Source: Flavobacteriales bacterium
Lineage (GTDB): Bacteria > Bacteroidota > Bacteroidia > Flavobacteriales > Flavobacteriaceae
DNA length: 17,683 nucleotides
NCBI GenBank assembly: GCA_026983815.1
Contig: JALSTJ010000074.1
Location: 1 to 17,683, forward strand
Direction of reading: 5' to 3'
The translations under genes were made by a program, and so were the position numbers. How positions within the stretch are numbered: the stretch's first letter is position 1; the number at the start of each line of letters is the position of its first letter. Positions 14,628 through 17,683 of this stretch are shown here, piece by piece. Below the pieces are notes generated by a model. The model made no database searches. It had not been told where the DNA came from and saw nothing but the letters and a program-made list of their open reading frames with translations.

Positions 14628-16592
14628 TTATTTCCAAAATTTGATTATTAAAAATTCAATCAATAAGAACAGTAATGATAGGATGACAAAATATTTCCAA
14701 AGATCTTTTTCCTTAGTTAAGGCATCTTTTCGTTTGAAATATTGTCTGATATTCTTTATTTTTTGAATATTATTAAATTTGGGTATTTCATAAAAATTTG
14801 GCGTATTTTCTTTACGATTGTAATTAAATGCAACAAAATCAATAGGTTGGTTATTATATAGAATTTGATAAATCCCGGCTTTTTTTAAATTTTTCCCGGC
14901 TTGCATGAGAATTTTTCCATTTTGATTTACTTGATAGGGGATGATAATATCATTGTCTATTTTTAGTTTGAGTATTTCTTCGGGTTTTAGTTTTGCTTTT
15001 ATTTTCCATTGATTTTCTTCGGCTAATGTAAAATAAGGTTGTTGATGATTTTGAAATTGAATAGCCATTTGATAAAATAAAGGGACAACTAAATATGGGG
15101 CATCGGCAAAATTGGTCTGTTCGGGATCCAAATCCGTATTGAATATAAAAATATTTCCGTTTTGCGAGATTTCTTCAACAAAAGAAGTATGGTCGTTGAG
15201 TTGATATAGACTTTTCTTTCCCGATGAAATTACCAAATGTTTTTTTACGAACGGATAAGCAAAGTTTTGGACTTTTTTCAGAAAAACACCTTTAAAAAAA
15301 GGATGTGTGAAATTTATAGTATTTAACAAAACTTTTTGTGTATCAATTTTTTTTGCTCGAATAGGAATGGATAATTTTTGTAAGCTATAATTAAAATCTT
15401 CCAAAGAAGAAAATTTATTCAAATTCGGGATAATCGCCAAGTTCCCGTATTTTTCCACATATTTTTTCAAAGCTTCCCAAGATATATTTTTTAGGTCATT
15501 TTGATATGAAATTACCAATTGATAAGTATCAATATTTTCATAATCAACTTGTTGTGGATTTTTTTTTACCATTTCAAATTCATCAGGAGTATAAATTTTC
15601 TTGAGAAATTCAGGTATAGTATTTCCGATAAACAAAATTTTGATTTTTTCGGGTTGTTTGTAGGTAAAATACAATTGATTATCAAAGGGAAAACCTCTGG
15701 TGTCTGTAATGCTTATTTTTGCGGTTAAAACATCTTGTGCGGGAATAGTAAAATTCTTTTCAATTTGATTGCTGGTTTTGAAGTCAGCTGTTCCACTCCA
15801 TAAAATCAAATTATTTTCTACAACTTGGATAGGTATTTTTTTACCGATTTTGGTTGATGAAATCCAAACTTTATATTGCAGTTGATCATTTGTTTTTCTG
15901 ATAAACTTTAAACTGTCTAAACTGGCATTTTCAATATCCGAATTTTTATCGATTTTTAAAAAATATTGATTGTTGTTAGGAAAAAGTTCTTGTGTAAATG
16001 GTTGATTATAAATATTTTGTAAATCGGATAAATAAATAACATGATTAGAATATTTATCTATGGATTGGGAACTCAAGGATAAATTTATTTTTTTTAAAAT
16101 TTTTGTTTGATTTGAAATTGATGGACTGTAATCCAAATTTTGAAGAATTTTTTTTAGTTTGTAGCCGGATATTTCCGGAATATAATTATCATTAGAAAAA
16201 AATACATAATTTTGGTCATCTTTCAAATAGTTGATTAACTGAGTTTTGTTCAATTGAAAAATGCTTTGATTTCCTTTATTTGCTGACAAACTTAAAGAAT
16301 TATCCAAAAATATAATTTCTCGAATATTCTGAATTTGCTTCTTTTGGGCTTCAGATGGGAAATAAGGATGAGCAAATGCAAGAATCAAAAAAGCTAAAGC
16401 CAATATCCGAGTCAATAAAACCAGTAGCTCTTTTAGTTTTCTGCTTTTTCTGGATTTGATTTCCAAATCTTCTAAAAAAGCCACATTGGTAAAAAGTTTT
16501 TTCTTATATTTTTTCCATTTGATTAAATGAATAATCACGGGAATAGATAGCAAAATGAGTGTATATAATATGTTAGGATTTTTAAATATCAT
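14628..16592 (-). CDS. BatA_N-domain membrane protein with VWA-like region
   Basis: This 654-residue membrane protein has two N-terminal helices (about 5-25 and 54-75) bracketing a basic loop. That is the aerotolerance-regulator N-terminal domain (BatA_N, double membrane anchor). A VWA-like region follows, starting EIIFLDNSLSLS; D97-x-S99-x-S101 matches the first metal site (MIDAS) element, though the rest of the MIDAS is not evident to me. The long middle (about 110-630) is predicted periplasmic and contains Ig-like or glutamine amidotransferase-like stretches typical of this family. A last helix covers 632-653. Function is unknown; Bat proteins have been linked to oxygen tolerance in Bacteroides. 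No other bat gene is nearby. The start overlaps the stop of the lolD-like gene by 4 bp (ATGA), and its stop abuts the lpxK start, so it belongs to an envelope operon. Confidence 0.87.
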   Translation of the reverse strand: MIFKNPNILYTLILLSIPVIIHLIKWKKYKKKLFTNVAFLEDLEIKSRKSRKLKELLVLLTRILALAFLILAFAHPYFPSEAQKKQIQNIREIIFLDNSLSLSANKGNQSIFQLNKTQLINYLKDDQNYVFFSNDNYIPEISGYKLKKILQNLDYSPSISNQTKILKKINLSLSSQSIDKYSNHVIYLSDLQNIYNQPFTQELFPNNNQYFLKIDKNSDIENASLDSLKFIRKTNDQLQYKVWISSTKIGKKIPIQVVENNLILWSGTADFKTSNQIEKNFTIPAQDVLTAKISITDTRGFPFDNQLYFTYKQPEKIKILFIGNTIPEFLKKIYTPDEFEMVKKNPQQVDYENIDTYQLVISYQNDLKNISWEALKKYVEKYGNLAIIPNLNKFSSLEDFNYSLQKLSIPIRAKKIDTQKVLLNTINFTHPFFKGVFLKKVQNFAYPFVKKHLVISSGKKSLYQLNDHTSFVEEISQNGNIFIFNTDLDPEQTNFADAPYLVVPLFYQMAIQFQNHQQPYFTLAEENQWKIKAKLKPEEILKLKIDNDIIIPYQVNQNGKILMQAGKNLKKAGIYQILYNNQPIDFVAFNYNRKENTPNFYEIPKFNNIQKIKNIRQYFKRKDALTKEKDLWKYFVILSLLFLLIEFLIIKFWK

Positions 16593-17251
16593 GTGTTGAT
16601 GATTTTTCCATCCTTCATTATTAATTTTCTATCGGACATTTCTGCAAGTTCTTCATTATGAGTAACGATGATAAAAGTTTGGTTGAATTGATCGCGTAAC
16701 TCAAAAAACAGTTTGTGCAATTGTTTGGCATTTTCCGAATCCAAATTTCCACTGGGTTCGTCTGCCATAATCACTGCAGGATTGTTTATCAATGCTCGTC
16801 CCACAGCCACTCGTTGTTGTTCTCCACCCGAAAGTTTGGAAGGTTTGTGATGCAATCGATTTTTCAATCCCAGAAGTTCCAATATTTCGGCTGCTTTTGT
16901 GTCGGCTTCTTTTTTTGATAAGCCGGCAATATAAGCAGGGATAGCCACATTTTCCAAAGCTGTAAATTCGGGCAAAAGTTGATGAAATTGAAAGATAAAA
17001 CCGATGTTTTTATTACGAAAATCGGATAATTCTTTATGAGAAAGTTTTTTTAAATCTTTTCCGTTTATGGATAACTCATAATGATGATTGGTCGGTTGGT
17101 CCAAAGTTCCCAGAATTTGCAAAAGAGTGGTTTTGCCGGCTCCCGATGGTCCTACAATGGCTACAACTTCCCCTTTATTGATTTCTAAATCAACACCTTT
17201 GAGGACTTCCAAATTTCCATATTTTTTATGTAAATTTTTACTTTTTATCAT
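16589..17251 (-). CDS. lolD: ABC transporter ATPase, LolD-like
   Basis: This 220-residue ATPase of the MacB/LolD/FtsE type most likely powers release of lipoproteins from the inner membrane (LolCDE). All motifs are intact: Walker A GPSGAGKTT (34-42), Q-loop Gln88, signature LSGGEQQR (140-147), Walker B VIMADEP with the catalytic Glu165, D-loop SGNLD and H-loop His198 in VTHNEE. Length and motif detail fit LolD. No permease gene of the LolC/LolE type adjoins it, so a different MacB-like export partner is possible. I use the ATG at 17251, which overlaps the proC end by 14 bp. A TTG at 17266 would add five residues. The gene overlaps the BatA-like gene by 4 bp. Confidence 0.88.
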   Translation of the reverse strand: MIKSKNLHKKYGNLEVLKGVDLEINKGEVVAIVGPSGAGKTTLLQILGTLDQPTNHHYELSINGKDLKKLSHKELSDFRNKNIGFIFQFHQLLPEFTALENVAIPAYIAGLSKKEADTKAAEILELLGLKNRLHHKPSKLSGGEQQRVAVGRALINNPAVIMADEPSGNLDSENAKQLHKLFFELRDQFNQTFIIVTHNEELAEMSDRKLIMKDGKIINT

Positions 17252-17683
17252 TCTTAATTTTGACAATTTTATTATAAGATTCCAAAACTCCTTTGATGAC
17301 AGATGAGCTAAATCCTTTAAATTCCATTTGGTTTAAACCGGTAATCGTAATTCCCAGCGGGGTAGTTACCTTATCAATTTCTTTTTCGGGATGATGTCCC
17401 GATTGCAATATCAAATCACTGGCGCCTTTAACGGTTTGAGCGGCAATTAATTGTGCTAAATCCGAATGAAACCCGATTTCAACTCCCGCCTGCATACTGG
17501 CTCGTATATATCGTAGGGCAAAAGCTATTCCACTGGCTGCTAAAACAGTTGCGGCATCCATCAGTTCATCGTCAATAATGGCGGTTTTTCCCAATTGATC
17601 AAATATTTTGGTAACCCATTCTATATTGGTATCCGAAGGATTGTCTGTCGAAATGCAAGTCATCGATTCTTGTATGGCAATAG
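17238..17683 (-). CDS. proC: Pyrroline-5-carboxylate reductase, C-terminal part (runs off right edge)
   Basis: About 147 residues of the C-terminal half are present. ProC reduces 1-pyrroline-5-carboxylate to proline with NAD(P)H as the last step of proline synthesis. What is visible is the end of the NAD(P)-binding domain (AIQESMTCIST) and the helical dimerisation domain: ELMDAATVLAASGIAFALRYIRA, GVEIGFHSDLAQLIAAQTVKGAS, and the active-site loop VTTPLGITITGLNQME. In many ProC proteins the loop reads VTTPGGTT or similar, so the PLG here is a small variation. The reading frame stays open to the edge, where the frame upstream of the internal Met at 17663 continues as IAIQES. It is the first visible gene of the operon proC-lolD-batA-like-lpxK-punA; its promoter is outside the window. 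Confidence 0.92.
   Translation of the reverse strand, partial: IAIQESMTCISTDNPSDTNIEWVTKIFDQLGKTAIIDDELMDAATVLAASGIAFALRYIRASMQAGVEIGFHSDLAQLIAAQTVKGASDLILQSGHHPEKEIDKVTTPLGITITGLNQMEFKGFSSSVIKGVLESYNKIVKIKNDKK

Noticed and set aside
1..17683. Defence island, prophage, transposon, CRISPR array or biosynthetic cluster.
   Set aside because: No repeats with spacers, transposase, integrase, phage or tailoring genes were found; gene content is housekeeping and envelope-related throughout.

Overview
The window is AT-rich, densely coding chromosomal DNA from a member of the Bacteroidota, probably a flavobacterium-like lineage. Four things point there. First, the gene families: an S46 dipeptidyl-peptidase, DUF3667, DUF4369-type TlpA lipoproteins, and a BatA_N membrane protein. 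Second, several genes are preceded by the Bacteroidota -7 promoter element TAnnTTTG. Third, clear Shine-Dalgarno sites are absent and upstream regions are A-rich. Fourth, the signal peptides end in SAQ- or TQAQ-like sites, and three lipoproteins carry lipoboxes. No tRNA, rRNA, CRISPR array, insertion sequence or prophage gene was seen, and no gene-free gap reaches 300 bases.

Left part (1-4937). A truncated secreted protein leaves through the left edge. Next to it, on the minus strand, is a two-gene unit: a secreted S46 peptidase of the DPP11 type, followed 11 bp later by a monohaem cytochrome c whose haem domain resembles those of CcoP subunits. A plus-strand DUF819 transporter-like membrane protein reads away from the peptidase promoter. 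It converges, with only 2 bp to spare, on a minus-strand pair made of a CDP-alcohol phosphatidyltransferase and an NlpC/P60 lipoprotein.

Middle part (5622-12707, plus strand). A DUF3667 protein with a zinc ribbon and membrane segments comes first. Then come two tandem paralogous thioredoxin-fold lipoproteins (DUF4369 plus TlpA-like domain) separated by a strong terminator hairpin. The second is tightly linked to an EamA/DMT transporter and to a PrsW-family membrane protease carrying an extra C-terminal zinc ribbon. A separate promoter drives dihydrolipoyl dehydrogenase (lpdA), which ends at a symmetrical, apparently bidirectional terminator.

Right part (12779-17683, minus strand). This is a compact operon read right to left: proC (truncated by the window edge), lolD-like ATPase, a BatA_N/VWA-like membrane protein, lpxK, and purine nucleoside phosphorylase. 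All junctions overlap or abut (14, 4, 0 and 20 bp), which suggests translational coupling. The mix is lipid A synthesis, envelope export and housekeeping metabolism.

Most of the window is core metabolism and cell-envelope function. I do not see convincing evidence of a wholly new system. The points most worth a second look are the PrsW-zinc ribbon protein and its operon, the terminator sitting almost on the start of the second TlpA gene, the Asn-to-Asp change at a base-recognition position of the phosphorylase, the cytochrome behind DPP11, and the orphan BatA-like protein between lolD and lpxK. Several start codons were moved downstream from the longest open frame, because the longest frame used TTG or GTG and ran through a promoter or an upstream gene.
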